A DNA stretch of 64,000 bases from Paenibacillus tyrphae (GCF_000722545.1 NZ_JNVM01000003.1:124001-188000), one strand, 5' to 3'. Numbered from the stretch's first letter, positions 1 through 9,914 are shown. Numbers and translations are program-made. Notes: generated from the sequence alone by a model not told the origin.

Positions 1-1249
1 CGGAAGGAATAACCGGCTCCAGCGCACGTTCGCCGAGCGCCCCGTGTCCGATTTCGCGCCGTCCCGGCGCACGCAGCGGTCGGGCTTCGCCTACGCTGAA
101 CGGCGGGAAATTGTAATGATGCATAAACCGCTTCGATTCTTCCAGGTCGAGACCGTCGAGAATTTGCACGTCGCCAAGCGCTCCGAGCGTACATACGCTG
201 AGTGCCTGCGTTTGGCCGCGGGTAAACAAACCGGAACCGTGCGTACGCGGCAGCAGGTTAATATCGCATTCGATCGGTCTGATTTCATCAAGTCCGCGTC
301 CGTCCGGACGAACTTTATCGTGCGTAATCAAGCGGCGCACTTCTTCTTTTACGATATCGTACAGCGTTTCTTTGACGTCGGCCATGTTCTCCGGCGTTTC
401 GGCGTAAACCGCGGCAAAATGCTCCTTCGCTTCGTTGTTGATCGCATCGATCGCATCTTGTCTTGCATGCTTCTCCGGAATTTTGACCGCTTCCACCAGA
501 CGGGCTTGAGCGAACTCGCGAACCGTTTGGTTCACATCGCTATCGACACTGTGAAGCTTGACTTCCATTTTTGGCTTGCCGACTTCCTGCACGAATTGTT
601 CCTGAACGGCAACGATTTTGCGGATTTCGTCATGACCGAACATGATCGCTTCCAGCATCACTTCCTCCGGCACTTCTTCCGCACCGGCTTCAACCATCAT
701 GATGGCATCCTTCGTACCTGCCACGACGAGGTGAATATCGCTTTTTTCCGATTGCTCGAGGGTCGGGTTAATGACGAACTGTCCGTCCACCCGTCCGACA
801 ATGACTCCGCCCACCGGACCGTTAAACGGTACATCCGAGATGCTGAGCGCTGCGGAGGTTCCGATCATGGCCGCAATTTCCGGCGCGCATTCCTGATCCA
901 CACTCATGACGATCGCAACGATCTGCACGTCATTGCGGAATCCTTCCGGAAACAACGGACGAATCGGACGGTCTGTCAAACGGCTGGACAAAATCGCTTT
1001 CTCACTGGGACGTCCTTCCCTTTTAATAAAGCCTCCGGGAATTTTACCTACCGAATAAAGACGCTCCTCGTAGTTCACGGTTAGAGGAAAAAAATCCAAA
1101 TCTTTCGGCTCAGCGGAAGCCGTTACCGTACAAAGCACGACGGTTTCGCCATAACGCGCAACGACAGCGCCGTTCGCCTGCTTCGCCAGACGTCCGGTTT
1201 CCAGAATCAACGGACGCCCGCCGAGATCCATCTGCACTTGCTTCTCCAT
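1..1249 (-). CDS. pnp: Polynucleotide phosphorylase (PNPase), 3'-truncated by window edge
   Basis: Phosphorolytic 3'-to-5' exoribonuclease of mRNA turnover, usually a trimer associated with other RNA-decay factors. The frame is open from an ATG at 1249 to the left edge, giving about 416 of the roughly 700 residues expected. It begins [19 protein letters not shown] and contains the first RNase PH-like core ([20 protein letters not shown]) and most of the linker and start of the second core. The second catalytic core's end and the KH and S1 RNA-binding domains lie outside the window. A good SD (GAGGAGG) precedes the ATG. It follows rpsO, as in Bacillus subtilis, but behind a strong terminator and a gap of about 385 bp, so it probably has its own promoter. 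Confidence 0.97.
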   Translation of the reverse strand, partial: MEKQVQMDLGGRPLILETGRLAKQANGAVVARYGETVVLCTVTASAEPKDLDFFPLTVNYEERLYSVGKIPGGFIKREGRPSEKAILSSRLTDRPIRPLFPEGFRNDVQIVAIVMSVDQECAPEIAAMIGTSAALSISDVPFNGPVGGVIVGRVDGQFVINPTLEQSEKSDIHLVVAGTKDAIMMVEAGAEEVPEEVMLEAIMFGHDEIRKIVAVQEQFVQEVGKPKMEVKLHSVDSDVNQTVREFAQARLVEAVKIPEKHARQDAIDAINNEAKEHFAAVYAETPENMADVKETLYDIVKEEVRRLITHDKVRPDGRGLDEIRPIECDINLLPRTHGSGLFTRGQTQALSVCTLGALGDVQILDGLDLEESKRFMHHYNFPPFSVGEARPLRAPGRREIGHGALGERALEPVIPS

Positions 1250-1546
1250 ATTCAACCTCCTCAATTTTCATTCAAAGCTTTTGAAATTTCATACCCGGAT
1301 TTCGTTATGTACAATTAGTCGCTCGAAGCCGGGGTCCCCGTACTACCGCCATTGCCTGGCTACCGATCAGGGCAAACTTGCCTCCGGATCGCCAAAACGC
1401 CGGTCTTCCTTAACCATTCTGCATATTAGTCAGTATTTCCTGCTTTTTATGAAAATAGTAACTTAAAAGTGCAGCTTGTGGATGATCGGCAACGACAGTT
1501 CTTCCGAACACATTGCCGAGCTAAGGGCTATCCCGGATATTTTAAA
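1250..1546. other. rpsO-pnp intergenic region, no gene seen
   Basis: About 300 bp between the rpsO terminator and pnp. I see no credible gene on either strand. It should hold the pnp promoter and leader, but no clear -35/-10 pair stands out. A short perfect palindrome (CGGGGTCCCCG, about 1330-1340) and a near-palindrome around TCAAAGCTTTTGA (about 1271-1283), just upstream of the pnp ribosome-binding site, could be leader structure. Confidence 0.4.
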
Positions 1547-1619
1547 AAAGCAACCCCGCAGCCCGTGCATCCGTACGCCAGGCGTTCCGGCGTGCACAAA
1601 GGACAAACGTGGTTGCTTT
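1544..1619 (-). terminator. rpsO intrinsic terminator
   Basis: The arms at 1547-1555 and 1611-1619 form a perfect 9-bp outer stem (AAAGCAACC pairing with GGTTGCTTT). A second complementary pair, GTGCA/TGCAC, lies inside. On the minus strand the stem is followed by a run of T residues. It starts 16 bases after the rpsO stop codon, so it should separate rpsO from pnp transcription. Confidence 0.8.
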
Positions 1620-1634
1620 AGTTGTAAGGCTGAA

Positions 1635-1904
1635 TTAACGGCGCAGACCGAGTTTTTCGATCAGAGCGCTGTAGCGTTTGACGTCCTTGTTTTTCAAGTA
1701 CGTCAGAAGCTTACGGCGTTGGCCGACCATTTTGAGCAGACCGCGACGAGAATGATGATCTTTCTTGTGCGTCTTCAAGTGGCTGGTCAGGTTCACGATG
1801 TTTTCCGTAAGAATTGCAACTTGCACTTCAGGAGATCCTGTGTCGCTTTCATGCGTCTTATGCGTTTGGATCAGTTCCTGCTTGCGTTCTTGTGTCATAG
1901 CCAT
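1635..1904 (-). CDS. rpsO: Small ribosomal subunit protein S15
   Basis: S15, a 30S assembly protein that binds the 16S rRNA three-way junction in the central domain. The product has 89 residues, the standard length, and runs from [13 protein letters not shown] to LIEKLGLRR with the conserved [14 protein letters not shown] and [14 protein letters not shown] segments. The open frame extends further upstream, but the ATG at 1904 has an SD (CGGAGGTGA) at good spacing and matches family N termini; ATG 1898 is a second in-frame option. The gene sits between ribF and pnp and has its own promoter and terminator. The leader of about 130 nt is a candidate site for S15 autoregulation, as known for rpsO in several bacteria. 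Confidence 0.97.
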   Translation of the reverse strand: MAMTQERKQELIQTHKTHESDTGSPEVQVAILTENIVNLTSHLKTHKKDHHSRRGLLKMVGQRRKLLTYLKNKDVKRYSALIEKLGLRR

Positions 1905-2036
1905 GATTGAGTCACCTCCGAAAATAATAAGTATATCCCCTGTGGCCCAGAGACCGATGGAGTACTCGATTCTCCATGCCAAGGTTCATGCGATGTCCTG
2001 AATTCCTCATGCGATAGCATGTTGAATCGACAACGT
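1905..2036 (-). promoter_or_regulatory. rpsO 5' leader, candidate S15 autoregulatory RNA
   Basis: An untranslated stretch of about 130 nt between the promoter and the rpsO SD. It contains a 6-bp stem ATGGAG/CTCCAT (about 1958-1978) and a CTGGGCCACAG hairpin close to the SD. S15 represses its own mRNA through structured leaders in several phyla, including Firmicutes. Its use here is inferred from position and hairpins only; no consensus match was computed. Confidence 0.4.
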
Positions 2037-2041
2037 TTCAT

Positions 2042-2071
2042 AGTATACCATAGTTTGTTTATAAAAGTAAA
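2042..2071 (-). promoter_or_regulatory. Sigma-A type promoter of rpsO
   Basis: Minus-strand -10 TATACT (2042-2047) with an extended TGG in front of it, an 18-bp spacer, and -35 TTTACT (2066-2071, 4 of 6 consensus). It lies directly after the ribF stop codon (2078-2080). The ATGGTATA core is shared with the rimP and rpsB promoters in this window. Confidence 0.6.
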
Positions 2072-2077
2072 ATAAAA

Positions 2078-3037
2078 TTACGAGTTTTGAATCGTTTTTC
2101 GAGCCGCAAGGATCGAACGCGCTTGATCCGCATCTTGACCAATCTGGGAAATCAGCTCTTGAACCGATGCGAATCTCCGTTCTTCGCGAATAAACGCGAG
2201 CAGTTCCACCTGTACGTCCTCTCCGTAGATCGTTTCGTGGAAATCGAACAAATGCGCCTCCAGCGCGGGCTGCGTCAGACCGGTGACGAAGGTAGGCTTC
2301 ACTCCGACATTCATAACCCCGCCTACTTTGCGGCCCCCGACAGTGACCTGTACGGCATAGACGCCATTGGCCGGAATAACGTAAGGCTGGCTCACCTCAA
2401 GATTCGCGGTCGGGAAACCGATAGTACGGCCCCGCCCGTCTCCGTGCACGACCGTCCCTTCCAGCCGGTAAGGCCGGGCAAGCAGTGCATTCGCTTCGGC
2501 AATATCGCCGCGCAGCAAGCATTCGCGAATCAACGTGCTGCTGACTTTCTCGCCGTTCCTGTGAAACGGACGAACCACCTCGACCGCAAATCTCCCTTTG
2601 GCCAAATCGCAAAGCGTATCCGGCGTTCCTGCACCCTTGTAGCCGAAGGTGAAGTCAAATCCGACGAAAACCGTACTGACCTTCATCGGCACAAGCATAT
2701 GCTCGACAAACTGTTCGGGCGTTACGCGCATAAACGATTCACTGAAATCCACGACATAGGTCGTGTCGACCTGAAGCTGCCGCAGCAATTCCTGCTTGGC
2801 CGCGAGCGGCGTAAGCAGCTTGGTGTATTTGTCCATCCCGAGCACTTGTCTGGGATGCGGATGAAACGTCATGATGGCAGCCGGCAGTTGAAGCTCGGCC
2901 CCGCGTTCGACCGCCTTCCGAATCACTTCCCGGTGACCGAGGTGAACGCCGTCGAAATCTCCGATCGCCAGCACCTTGGCGGAATCGTCCGGACGAACGG
3001 CCTGCGGCAGCGGATACGATAGCTGTACCGTTTCCAT
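2078..3037 (-). CDS. ribF: Bifunctional riboflavin kinase/FMN adenylyltransferase
   Basis: Makes FMN from riboflavin and ATP, then FAD from FMN and ATP. The 319-residue product has the N-terminal nucleotidyltransferase domain (GDFDGVHLGHREVI near residue 30, FHPHPRQVL near 65) and the C-terminal flavokinase domain (GRGRTIGFPTANLE near 200, NGVYAV, GVMNVGVKPTF). ATG 3037 is preferred because AAGGA lies 7 nt upstream; a GTG at 3052 would add five residues. It follows truB by 48 bp in the rimP-to-ribF operon, the usual Firmicutes context. No FMN riboswitch is seen upstream, consistent with co-transcription with translation genes. Confidence 0.96.
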   Translation of the reverse strand: METVQLSYPLPQAVRPDDSAKVLAIGDFDGVHLGHREVIRKAVERGAELQLPAAIMTFHPHPRQVLGMDKYTKLLTPLAAKQELLRQLQVDTTYVVDFSESFMRVTPEQFVEHMLVPMKVSTVFVGFDFTFGYKGAGTPDTLCDLAKGRFAVEVVRPFHRNGEKVSSTLIRECLLRGDIAEANALLARPYRLEGTVVHGDGRGRTIGFPTANLEVSQPYVIPANGVYAVQVTVGGRKVGGVMNVGVKPTFVTGLTQPALEAHLFDFHETIYGEDVQVELLAFIREERRFASVQELISQIGQDADQARSILAARKTIQNS

Positions 3038-3085
3038 GGATGTGTCCTTCACCTACATTTCTTTGGTGCGTTTGACCGTTCAAGC

Positions 3086-4027
3086 TCAAGAAAATATTTT
3101 GACCGGCAGCAGCATTCCCAGCTCCGAATCCCATTCAAAAAGCCCGATTAACGCATCCGTTTCTTCCGTGAAGCAGGCAACCGCCCGCTCGCCGGTGGAC
3201 GAAAAGGCGTTTAATGCAGCCTTCTGCCCTTCGCTGACACGAATCTTCTGCCCCTGCAGCGCCTTCTGTGCTTGAACGGAAGAAAGCCGGACGGACGGCA
3301 AATGGGCAACTGCCTGCTCCATCGGAATCAACCGCCCGGCAAGCTCTCCGTTTTTGTGAAGAGCTTCGATCTGCTCAAGCGTCAAGCATCGTTCCGGCCC
3401 GATATGTCCGGTTGAGATTCGCACCAGCTCCGCCATAACGGCAGGAACGCCCAGAGCTTGTCCGATATCCGCACACAGCGTGCGAATATACGTTCCCTTA
3501 GAGCAATTGACGCGAAATTTGACTTGCGGATAATCTCCAGACCAGTCCGTCTCCAGCACATCGATGCCGTAAATGGTGACCTTCCGGGACTTCCGCTCCA
3601 CTTGAACGCCCTGCCGCGCCAGCTCATACAATCGTTTGCCGTCCACCTTGACAGCAGAATACATCGGCGGCACCTGTTCGATGTCGCCGATAAAGCGTAA
3701 AACCGCCGCAGTCACTTGCTCAGGCGTCAACCGTTCGCCAAGACGCTCTACCCGCTCCAGCACTTCCCCTGACAAATCTTCCGTATCGGTAGCAAGTCCC
3801 AAAAGCAGAGTCGCTTCGTATGCTTTCGGCAGCTCTTGGATGTACTCGACAAGCCGGGTCGCCCTGCCGATGCAAAGCGGCAGGACGCCTGTTACTTGGG
3901 GATCGAGCGTTCCCGTATGGCCGATCCGCTTTATTCTAACAATGCGGCGCACTTTAGCCACCACATCATGGGAAGTAAAGCCTTTCGGCTTCCACACGGG
4001 CAAAATGCCTTCCAATTCCGTTGTCAT
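3086..4027 (-). CDS. truB: tRNA pseudouridine(55) synthase
   Basis: Converts U55 in the T-loop of tRNAs to pseudouridine. The 313-residue product opens with GILPVWKPKGFTSHDVV and carries the catalytic-Asp motif GHTGTLDPQVTGVLPL near residues 37-52. Further family segments are KAYEATLLLG, PPMYSAVKVDGKRLYELAR and CSKGTYIRTL. The C-terminal part (residues from about 240) resembles a degenerate PUA-type extension. Its ATG overlaps the nrnA stop by 4 bases (ATGA), showing translational coupling. Confidence 0.97.
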   Translation of the reverse strand: MTTELEGILPVWKPKGFTSHDVVAKVRRIVRIKRIGHTGTLDPQVTGVLPLCIGRATRLVEYIQELPKAYEATLLLGLATDTEDLSGEVLERVERLGERLTPEQVTAAVLRFIGDIEQVPPMYSAVKVDGKRLYELARQGVQVERKSRKVTIYGIDVLETDWSGDYPQVKFRVNCSKGTYIRTLCADIGQALGVPAVMAELVRISTGHIGPERCLTLEQIEALHKNGELAGRLIPMEQAVAHLPSVRLSSVQAQKALQGQKIRVSEGQKAALNAFSSTGERAVACFTEETDALIGLFEWDSELGMLLPVKIFS

Positions 4028-5010
4028 GCGAGCGCCATCCCTACTTCCCGAACGACTCGTTCAACCGCTTCGGACATCGAACCGCGAATCGTACAACCGG
4101 CCGCTTTGACATGTCCGCCGCCGCCGAATTTTTGGGCAAGTGCCGCGACATCGGCCAAGCCTCCGGAACGGAAGCTGACTTTAACGATGCCGGGCTCTTT
4201 TTCCTTAAACAGCATGCCGACTTCGACGCCTTCGACATTGCGGGCATAGTTGACGAGTCCGTCCATATCTTCGCTGGATGCATCGGTAGCGGACAAATCG
4301 TCCAAAGTGACGGACAGCCAGGCAACCTTGTTGTTATGGGCAAAGGACAATGTATTGAGGCTTCGCTTCAGCAAGGATACCTGGCCGAGCGTCATCGTTT
4401 CGAGCAGCCTTTCGGCAAGCTCGTACCCTTTCACACCCCGCGCCAGCATATCTGCCGCAATCTGCATCACTTTGGGCGTCGTATTGGAATAACGGAAGCC
4501 ACCCGTATCGGTCAGCAAACCGGTGTAAATACAATCGTTCAGCTCGGGCGTGAACTCCAGGTTCAGCTCCAACGCCAGATCGTACAGAACTTCCACGGTA
4601 GCCGCGGCATCGGAACGCACAAGATTCACGGTTCCGAAACCGTCATTGGTGGCATGATGATCGATGTTAAGGAGCTTCCTCTCCGGTTCGAAGCATTCGC
4701 TTACCAAGCCGATTCGTCCGAAATCCGCGCAATCGACCGAGATCACCGCCGCGAACTTGCGTTCGGGCGGATCTTTCACGTATTCGATGACCGTATGAGG
4801 GCCTGCCATATACATGAACTTATCCGGAATCCGGCCTTCGTTGATCAATGTGAACCGTTTGTTTAACGACTGCAACATCCAAGCGACCGCAAACGTGGAC
4901 CCGGCGGCATCGCCGTCGGGCTGCACGTGGGCTACAACCAGAAAATCATCCTGTTCGCGGATAAACCCGGCCGCCGCTTGAAGCTGAACGGCATATTCCG
5001 CTGCAGTCAT
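4024..5010 (-). CDS. nrnA: DHH-family bifunctional oligoribonuclease/PAP phosphatase (NrnA-like)
   Basis: Predicted Mn-dependent phosphoesterase that degrades nano-RNAs and dephosphorylates 3'-phosphoadenosine 5'-phosphate. The 328-residue product has the DHH metal motifs [11 protein letters not shown] near residues 28-38, [11 protein letters not shown] and [12 protein letters not shown], plus the C-terminal DHHA1 glycine loop [12 protein letters not shown] near residue 300. It overlaps rbfA upstream and truB downstream by 4 bases each, so it belongs to the translation-factor operon. In B. subtilis nrnA lies elsewhere; the rbfA-nrnA-truB order is common in other Firmicutes. No ylxP gene is present between infB and rbfA here. 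Confidence 0.92.
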   Translation of the reverse strand: MTAAEYAVQLQAAAGFIREQDDFLVVAHVQPDGDAAGSTFAVAWMLQSLNKRFTLINEGRIPDKFMYMAGPHTVIEYVKDPPERKFAAVISVDCADFGRIGLVSECFEPERKLLNIDHHATNDGFGTVNLVRSDAAATVEVLYDLALELNLEFTPELNDCIYTGLLTDTGGFRYSNTTPKVMQIAADMLARGVKGYELAERLLETMTLGQVSLLKRSLNTLSFAHNNKVAWLSVTLDDLSATDASSEDMDGLVNYARNVEGVEVGMLFKEKEPGIVKVSFRSGGLADVAALAQKFGGGGHVKAAGCTIRGSMSEAVERVVREVGMALA

Positions 5011-5363
5011 GCTTCCGCATTCCCGTCGTTAATTTGGTGAATGAGCGTTTCGATCTTACTGCCGTAATCGATCGAGGCATCGAACTTAAACAGCAGTTCC
5101 GGAATTTTACGCATCCGAATTCGTTTGCCGAGCTCGGAGCGGATAAAGCCGGTACCGCGGGCGAGTGCCTTCAGCGTTTCTTCCTTCTGTTCGTCGCTGC
5201 CAAGCACGCTCAAGTATACTTTGGCCTGGGAAAAATCATTCGTCACGTCGACGCCGGTCACGGTAATGAAACCGATGCGCGGGTCCTTCAGTTCAGATTG
5301 AATGATCTGGCTGAGTTCCTTCTTGATTTGTTCCCCGACTCTGCCCACTCGAATTTTTGCCAT
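5007..5363 (-). CDS. rbfA: 30S ribosome-binding factor A
   Basis: A KH-fold assembly factor that binds the immature 30S subunit and helps process the 16S rRNA 5' end. The 118-residue product starts [20 protein letters not shown] and holds the conserved segments [29 protein letters not shown] and [21 protein letters not shown]. The start lies 6 bases after the infB stop, and its own stop overlaps the nrnA start. The close packing indicates the same polycistronic mRNA as infB. Confidence 0.97.
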   Translation of the reverse strand: MAKIRVGRVGEQIKKELSQIIQSELKDPRIGFITVTGVDVTNDFSQAKVYLSVLGSDEQKEETLKALARGTGFIRSELGKRIRMRKIPELLFKFDASIDYGSKIETLIHQINDGNAEA

Positions 5364-5369
5364 AGCGGA

Positions 5370-8144
5370 TCACCTCTCTACAGTTTCCATAACGAAGGCT
5401 TCAATCGTGTCTCCCTCTTTAAGATCATTAAAACGCTCCAAAGATATACCGCATTCGTAGCCTTGCGCCACTTCTTTTGCATCATCCTTGTATCGTTTCA
5501 GCGAGTCGATCTTGCCTTCGAATACGACGATTCCGCTGCGGACAATCCGTACTTCGGCGGAGCGGACAATTTTGCCGTCCGTCACCATGCAGCCCGCAAT
5601 CGTGCCGACCTTGGATACTTTAAAGATGTTGCGGACTTCAGCATGCCCGATAACGACTTCTTTATATTCCGGATCGAGAAGCCCCTTCATCGCTTGCTCG
5701 ATTTCTTCCATGACTTTGTAAATGATGCTGTGCAGACGAATATCGACTTTTTCCTGCTCGGCGGTATTTTTCGCTTGCGGCTCCGGACGGACGTTAAAGC
5801 CGATGACGATCGCATTGGAAGCCGATGCCAGAATAACGTCGGACTCGGTGATAGCTCCTACGCCGCTATGCAAAATTTTAACGCGCGCGCCTTCAACGTC
5901 GATTTTCTCCAAGGAGCCTTTGAGCGCCTCGGCAGAACCTTGAACGTCCGCTTTAATGATGACGTTAAGATCCTTAACTTCGCCTTCTTTAATCTGTTTG
6001 TACAGATCGTCCAGCGTAACGCGGGCGTTTGCTCCCATCTCGGATTGACGCAGCGTGATGGCACGCTTCTCAGCAATGGCTCTCGCTTTGCGCTCGTCCT
6101 CGAAGGCAAGGAACGGATCGCCGGCTTGAGGCACTTCGGTCAACCCGGTAATTTCCACCGGCGTCGAAGGCCCAGCTTCTTTCAGCTTGCGTCCTTTGTC
6201 GTTCATCATGGCCCGTACACGTCCGAAGCAGACGCCTGCTACGAAGCTGTCGCCCACTTTAAGCGTACCGTGTTGGATCAAGACGCGCGCCACCGGCCCT
6301 TTGCCTTTGTCCAGCTCAGCTTCGATGACCGTTCCTCTGGCACGCTTGTTCGGATTAGCTTTAAGCTCCTGCACTTCGGCTACAAGCAAAATCATATCGA
6401 GCAGATTTTCCAGCCCGATCCCTTGCTTCGCGGAAATGTTGCAGAAAATCGTATCGCCACCCCACTCTTCAGGAACAAGCTCGTATTCGGTCAACTCTTG
6501 CTTAACCCGGTCCGGGTTCGCATCCGGCTTATCGATTTTGTTTACCGCAACGATAATCGGCACTTTCGCCGCTTTGGCGTGACTGATCGCCTCTACCGTT
6601 TGCGGCATGACACCGTCATCGGCAGCAACCACGATAATGGTAATATCCGTCACCTGTGCGCCGCGGGCACGCATGGACGTAAACGCTTCGTGACCCGGCG
6701 TATCGAGGAACGTAATCTTTTTGTTGTGGGTTTCTACCTGGTAAGCGCCGATATGCTGCGTGATACCGCCCGCTTCGCCTTCGGTTACGCTCGTTTTACG
6801 AATCGCATCCAACAGCGTCGTTTTTCCGTGGTCAACGTGACCCATGATGGTCACCACCGGAGGACGCTCCATCAGATCTGCTTCTTCGTCCTGCTCTTCG
6901 AATTGTTCGAATTTGTCTTCCTCGACCGGAATTTTCAATTCGACTTCCACACCGTAATCGGATGCAAGCAGTTGGATCGCATCCAAATCAAGCTCCTGAT
7001 TGATGGTTGCCATGACGCCGAGGAACAGTAGCTTCTTAATGACTTCGGAAGCGTCCTTATGCAGCGCTTTGGCCATCTCGCCTACAGTCATCGTTCCACG
7101 CACGATAATTTTCTTCGGCGTATTATCGATCTTCGGTTTCGGAGGCTCCTGATTCCTACCGCCACGGCCTTGGGCTCTGCCGCGGTTTTGCGGTCCCTTG
7201 CCCCGGTTATCTTCAAAGCGTTTATTGTTATTCGGTTTTGATTTCTTCGCGCCTCTGTTAGCTGCCGAATCGTCTACATCCAGACCGATGGTGGCTGCCG
7301 TCGGTTTCGGAGGAATGGCCGTCTGGCGGTTGCCGCCACGATCGCGATCGTTATTGCGCTGCTCGAAGCCGCCGCCTCTGCGTTGATCCGGCCGCTGGCC
7401 TTGCTGACCTCCGCCTTGGCCTCCACGATTGCCGCCGCCCTGGCCTCCTTGGCCCTGGCCTTGACCACCGCGATTGCCGCCTCCTTGGCCTCCTTGGCCC
7501 TGGCCTTGACCGCCGCGATAGCCGCCGCCTTGGCCTCCTTGACCCTGGCCTTGACCGCCGCGATAGCCGCCGCCTTGGCCTCCTTGACCCTGGCCTTGAC
7601 CGCCGCGATAGCCGCCGCCTTGACCTCCTTGGCCTTGACCGCCACGATAGCCGCCTTGACCTCCACGATTGCCGCCACCTTGGCCTCCTTGGCCGCCGCG
7701 ATTGCGATCTTGTCCTTGGCGGGACTGGCCTTGGCCTTGACGGCCTTCGCCACCCTGACCTTGCGGTCTGTTTTGTCCCTGATCGCTGTTTTGTCCCTGA
7801 TCGCTGTTTTGTTTAGGTGCAGCCGATTGTACTTGCGCCGTTTGTGGGCGCTGTTCCGGTTTCGGCTGCGACGCTACGGTTTCTTGTTTGGACTCCGGAC
7901 GATTGGATGGCTTATCCCCTGTTTTGGCTCCGCCTTCGCCCCGTTTTGCTGCTGCATTGGCTTTAACATCTCTGAAAAATTTCTCTACACTCGACACCGC
8001 ATCATTCTCCATTACGCTCATATGATTGTTGACCGGAATATCCAGTCTTTTTAAAATTGTGATGATCTCTTTACTGCTCATACTTAAAGATTTGGCATAT
8101 TCGTACACTCTGAGTTTGTCTTTATTGTTGTCTTGTTTGGTCAA
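5370..8144 (-). CDS. infB: Translation initiation factor IF-2 with RGG-rich N-terminal region
   Basis: GTPase that places fMet-tRNA on the 30S subunit and promotes subunit joining. The 924-residue protein has an IF2N domain at about 1-55 ([23 protein letters not shown]). A long low-complexity Q/G/R-rich region at about 110-275 includes four 15-residue RGG repeats. A second IF2N domain lies at about 340-400. The G domain carries G1 GHVDHGKTT (435-443), G2-G3 DTPGHEAF and G4 NKIDK, followed by domains II-IV. It overlaps rplGA by 23 bases. The repeat region is glycine-rich enough to produce long false open frames on the opposite strand. Confidence 0.98.
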   Translation of the reverse strand: MTKQDNNKDKLRVYEYAKSLSMSSKEIITILKRLDIPVNNHMSVMENDAVSSVEKFFRDVKANAAAKRGEGGAKTGDKPSNRPESKQETVASQPKPEQRPQTAQVQSAAPKQNSDQGQNSDQGQNRPQGQGGEGRQGQGQSRQGQDRNRGGQGGQGGGNRGGQGGYRGGQGQGGQGGGYRGGQGQGQGGQGGGYRGGQGQGQGGQGGGYRGGQGQGQGGQGGGNRGGQGQGQGGQGGGNRGGQGGGQQGQRPDQRRGGGFEQRNNDRDRGGNRQTAIPPKPTAATIGLDVDDSAANRGAKKSKPNNNKRFEDNRGKGPQNRGRAQGRGGRNQEPPKPKIDNTPKKIIVRGTMTVGEMAKALHKDASEVIKKLLFLGVMATINQELDLDAIQLLASDYGVEVELKIPVEEDKFEQFEEQDEEADLMERPPVVTIMGHVDHGKTTLLDAIRKTSVTEGEAGGITQHIGAYQVETHNKKITFLDTPGHEAFTSMRARGAQVTDITIIVVAADDGVMPQTVEAISHAKAAKVPIIVAVNKIDKPDANPDRVKQELTEYELVPEEWGGDTIFCNISAKQGIGLENLLDMILLVAEVQELKANPNKRARGTVIEAELDKGKGPVARVLIQHGTLKVGDSFVAGVCFGRVRAMMNDKGRKLKEAGPSTPVEITGLTEVPQAGDPFLAFEDERKARAIAEKRAITLRQSEMGANARVTLDDLYKQIKEGEVKDLNVIIKADVQGSAEALKGSLEKIDVEGARVKILHSGVGAITESDVILASASNAIVIGFNVRPEPQAKNTAEQEKVDIRLHSIIYKVMEEIEQAMKGLLDPEYKEVVIGHAEVRNIFKVSKVGTIAGCMVTDGKIVRSAEVRIVRSGIVVFEGKIDSLKRYKDDAKEVAQGYECGISLERFNDLKEGDTIEAFVMETVER
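7431..7610 (-). repeat. 45-bp tandem repeats inside infB (four RGG units)
   Basis: Four consecutive 45-bp units encode residues 179-238 of IF2, each reading (Y/N)[14 protein letters not shown]. Degenerate units flank them on both sides, so the whole repeat-like region covers about 7407-7700. The units are in frame and nearly identical at DNA level, so copy number could change by slippage without breaking the reading frame. Confidence 0.9.
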
Positions 8145-8469
8145 TACCGTCCACCTCCGTACGATCTAACTGCTTCAACAACATCCGCGCAAATCCCGCA
8201 TCGTTTACCCCGATGACGACTCGCGCTTCTTTACCGATACTGGCTCCAAGCTGATCCCGACGGCCGTACTGATGGATAGGAACTTGATAATAAATGCACT
8301 TATCGTTCACTTTCTTGAAGGTGCCTGCGGAAGCGTCCTCGGCCACGATCACAAGCTTCGTTTCGCCGCTTCGGACCGATTCGATCACCATGTCTTCACC
8401 GGTAACCAGCTTCCCCGCCCGCATGGCGAGCCCCAGATTCGAGAAAAATTTGTCACTATTCTTGTTCAT
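8122..8469 (-). CDS. rplGA: L7Ae-family RNA-binding protein (YlxQ/RplGA)
   Basis: A 115-residue member of the L7Ae/L30e/S12e/Gadd45 family, expected to bind kink-turn RNA; its cellular role is poorly defined. The family signature runs [19 protein letters not shown], then [17 protein letters not shown] near residue 45 and [16 protein letters not shown] near 80. I chose ATG 8469 (MNKNSDKF) because it gives the family length; the longer open frame would run deep into rnpM. It overlaps the rnpM end by 14 bases and the infB start by 23 bases, the standard nusA-ylxR-ylxQ-infB arrangement. Confidence 0.92.
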   Translation of the reverse strand: MNKNSDKFFSNLGLAMRAGKLVTGEDMVIESVRSGETKLVIVAEDASAGTFKKVNDKCIYYQVPIHQYGRRDQLGASIGKEARVVIGVNDAGFARMLLKQLDRTEVDGIDQTRQQ

Positions 8470-8770
8470 TATCCACCGCGTCTTTTCCGGCAATAAATTC
8501 GTCTTCCACTTTAATAAAATCCTGCTCGAGAGCATCGTAAATATCCGGACTGACCGACGATTTCAGTGCGCGATCCAGCGCACGAGATTTCTTGGCCAGC
8601 TTGAAGCAGGATAGTTTACCGCACAAATAGGCGCCGCGTCCGGCTTTTTTTCCCGTCAAATCGATGAGCAGTTCATCATTCGGCGTTTTCACCACGCGGA
8701 TTAGTTCTTTCTTAGGCATCATCTGCTGGCAGGCTACGCATTTACGCAGAGGTATTTTTCTTTGTTTCAT
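8456..8770 (-). CDS. rnpM: YlxR-family RNase P modulator (RnpM)
   Basis: A small basic RNA-binding protein, formerly YlxR, reported in B. subtilis to bind the RNase P RNA and modulate the enzyme. The 104-residue product has the family core IPLRKCVACQQMMPKKELIRVV followed by LTGKKAGRGAYLCGKLSCF. Four cysteines are visible, two in the CVAC segment and two in the YLCGKLSC segment, a possible metal site seen only in part of the family. ATG 8770 is preferred; ATG 8779 adds three residues but sits too close to the GGAGG. The gene lies between nusA and rplGA as usual. Confidence 0.9.
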   Translation of the reverse strand: MKQRKIPLRKCVACQQMMPKKELIRVVKTPNDELLIDLTGKKAGRGAYLCGKLSCFKLAKKSRALDRALKSSVSPDIYDALEQDFIKVEDEFIAGKDAVDNEQE

Positions 8771-8816
8771 TGGATCCATCCCCCTCCCGCATGGCCGTCA
8801 GACCGATGTCTGCGAA

Positions 8817-9914
8817 TTAATCGATACTGACGGAATCCTGGTGCATTTCTTCAGCATATGTCTTCGGTCGGCCGTATTCCTGCTCGGCTTGCGTCTCGCT
8901 CTTAATGTCGATCTTCCAGCCGGTCAGTTTGGCGGCCAGCCGCGCATTTTGCCCTTTAATGCCGATGGCAAGCGACAGCTGATAGTCCGGCACGATAACC
9001 CGGGCCATTTTCTCGGCTTCGAACACTTGCACCTCCAGCACCTTGGACGGGCTGAGCGCGTTGGCGACATACTCCTCGACACTTTCCATCCAACGGACGA
9101 TGTCGATTTTCTCGCCCTTCAGCTCGCCGACTATCGTTTGCACACGCATGCCCTTCGGTCCGACGCAAGAACCGACCGGATCGACTTCCGAATTGCGGGA
9201 GTATACGGCAATCTTGGAACGGAAACCGGCTTCGCGGGCGACGGAACGAATTTCGACGACCCCTTGGAAAATTTCCGGAACTTCCAGCTCGAACAATCGT
9301 TTCAACAGCCCCGGGTGCGTACGGGACAAAATGATCTGCGGCCCCTTGGTCGTATTTTCGACCTTGGTGATATACGCTTTAATGCGGTCCCCGTGCTTGA
9401 ATTTGTCGGTGGGCATCAGCTCGTTCAGCGGCATGACCGCTTCGATTTTGCCCAAATCGATATATAGGTTGCGCGTGTCTTGACGCTGCACGATGCCGTT
9501 AACGATGTCTTCCTCTTTATCGACGTAGGCATTGTAGATCAGCCCGCGCTCCGCTTCGCGGATCCGCTGCGTGACGACCTGCTTCGCCGTCTGAGCCGCA
9601 ATCCGGCCGAAATCGCGAGGAGTAACCTCAAGCTCGACGATGTCGTTCAACTGATAATTTTGGTTCATTTCTCTTGCAGCGAAGAGCGAAATTTCCAGCC
9701 GCGGATCAAGCACATCATCGACAACCGTTTTGCGGGCGTATACTTTAATGAGACCCGTATGGCGGTTAATGTCGACGCGCACGTTTTGCGCGGTATTGAA
9801 ATTGCGCTTATAGCTCGAAATCAGCGCTGCCTCAATCGCGTCGATCAGCACGTCTTTGGCGATGCCTTTCTCCTTTTCGATTTCGTTTAGCGCTTCGATA
9901 AAATCCATGTTCAT
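8817..9914 (-). CDS. nusA: Transcription termination/antitermination protein NusA
   Basis: Binds RNA polymerase and nascent RNA to modulate pausing, termination and antitermination. The 365-residue product has the N-terminal polymerase-binding domain ([31 protein letters not shown]), an S1 domain at about 135-205, and KH1 and KH2 domains ([40 protein letters not shown]). It lacks the acidic C-terminal repeats of E. coli NusA, as is normal for Firmicutes. ATG 9914 aligns with B. subtilis NusA. NusA is known in B. subtilis to limit its own operon by termination in the leader; a matching hairpin lies upstream of rimP here. Confidence 0.97.
   Translation of the reverse strand: MNMDFIEALNEIEKEKGIAKDVLIDAIEAALISSYKRNFNTAQNVRVDINRHTGLIKVYARKTVVDDVLDPRLEISLFAAREMNQNYQLNDIVELEVTPRDFGRIAAQTAKQVVTQRIREAERGLIYNAYVDKEEDIVNGIVQRQDTRNLYIDLGKIEAVMPLNELMPTDKFKHGDRIKAYITKVENTTKGPQIILSRTHPGLLKRLFELEVPEIFQGVVEIRSVAREAGFRSKIAVYSRNSEVDPVGSCVGPKGMRVQTIVGELKGEKIDIVRWMESVEEYVANALSPSKVLEVQVFEAEKMARVIVPDYQLSLAIGIKGQNARLAAKLTGWKIDIKSETQAEQEYGRPKTYAEEMHQDSVSID

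Noticed and set aside
1908..1982. N-terminal extension of S15
   Set aside because: The internal ATG at 1904 has a strong SD and gives the exact family length.
3038..3085. FMN riboswitch upstream of ribF
   Set aside because: The 48-bp truB-ribF gap is too short and no RFN-type conserved elements are seen.
5034..7031. A 665-codon open frame on the + strand
   Set aside because: It lies entirely opposite infB and rbfA, whose protein families are unmistakable, and its translation has no recognisable domain and an Arg/Phe/His-rich composition typical of antisense frames.
7407..7700. Direct repeats considered as a CRISPR array or minisatellite outside genes
   Set aside because: The units are tandem without spacers and stay in frame within infB.
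7383..8054. Ala/Leu-rich open frame on the + strand and Ala/Lys-rich frame on the minus strand around 7274-7753
   Set aside because: Both are other-frame readings of the 45-bp IF2 repeats; the repetitive look comes from infB, not from a membrane or histone-like protein.
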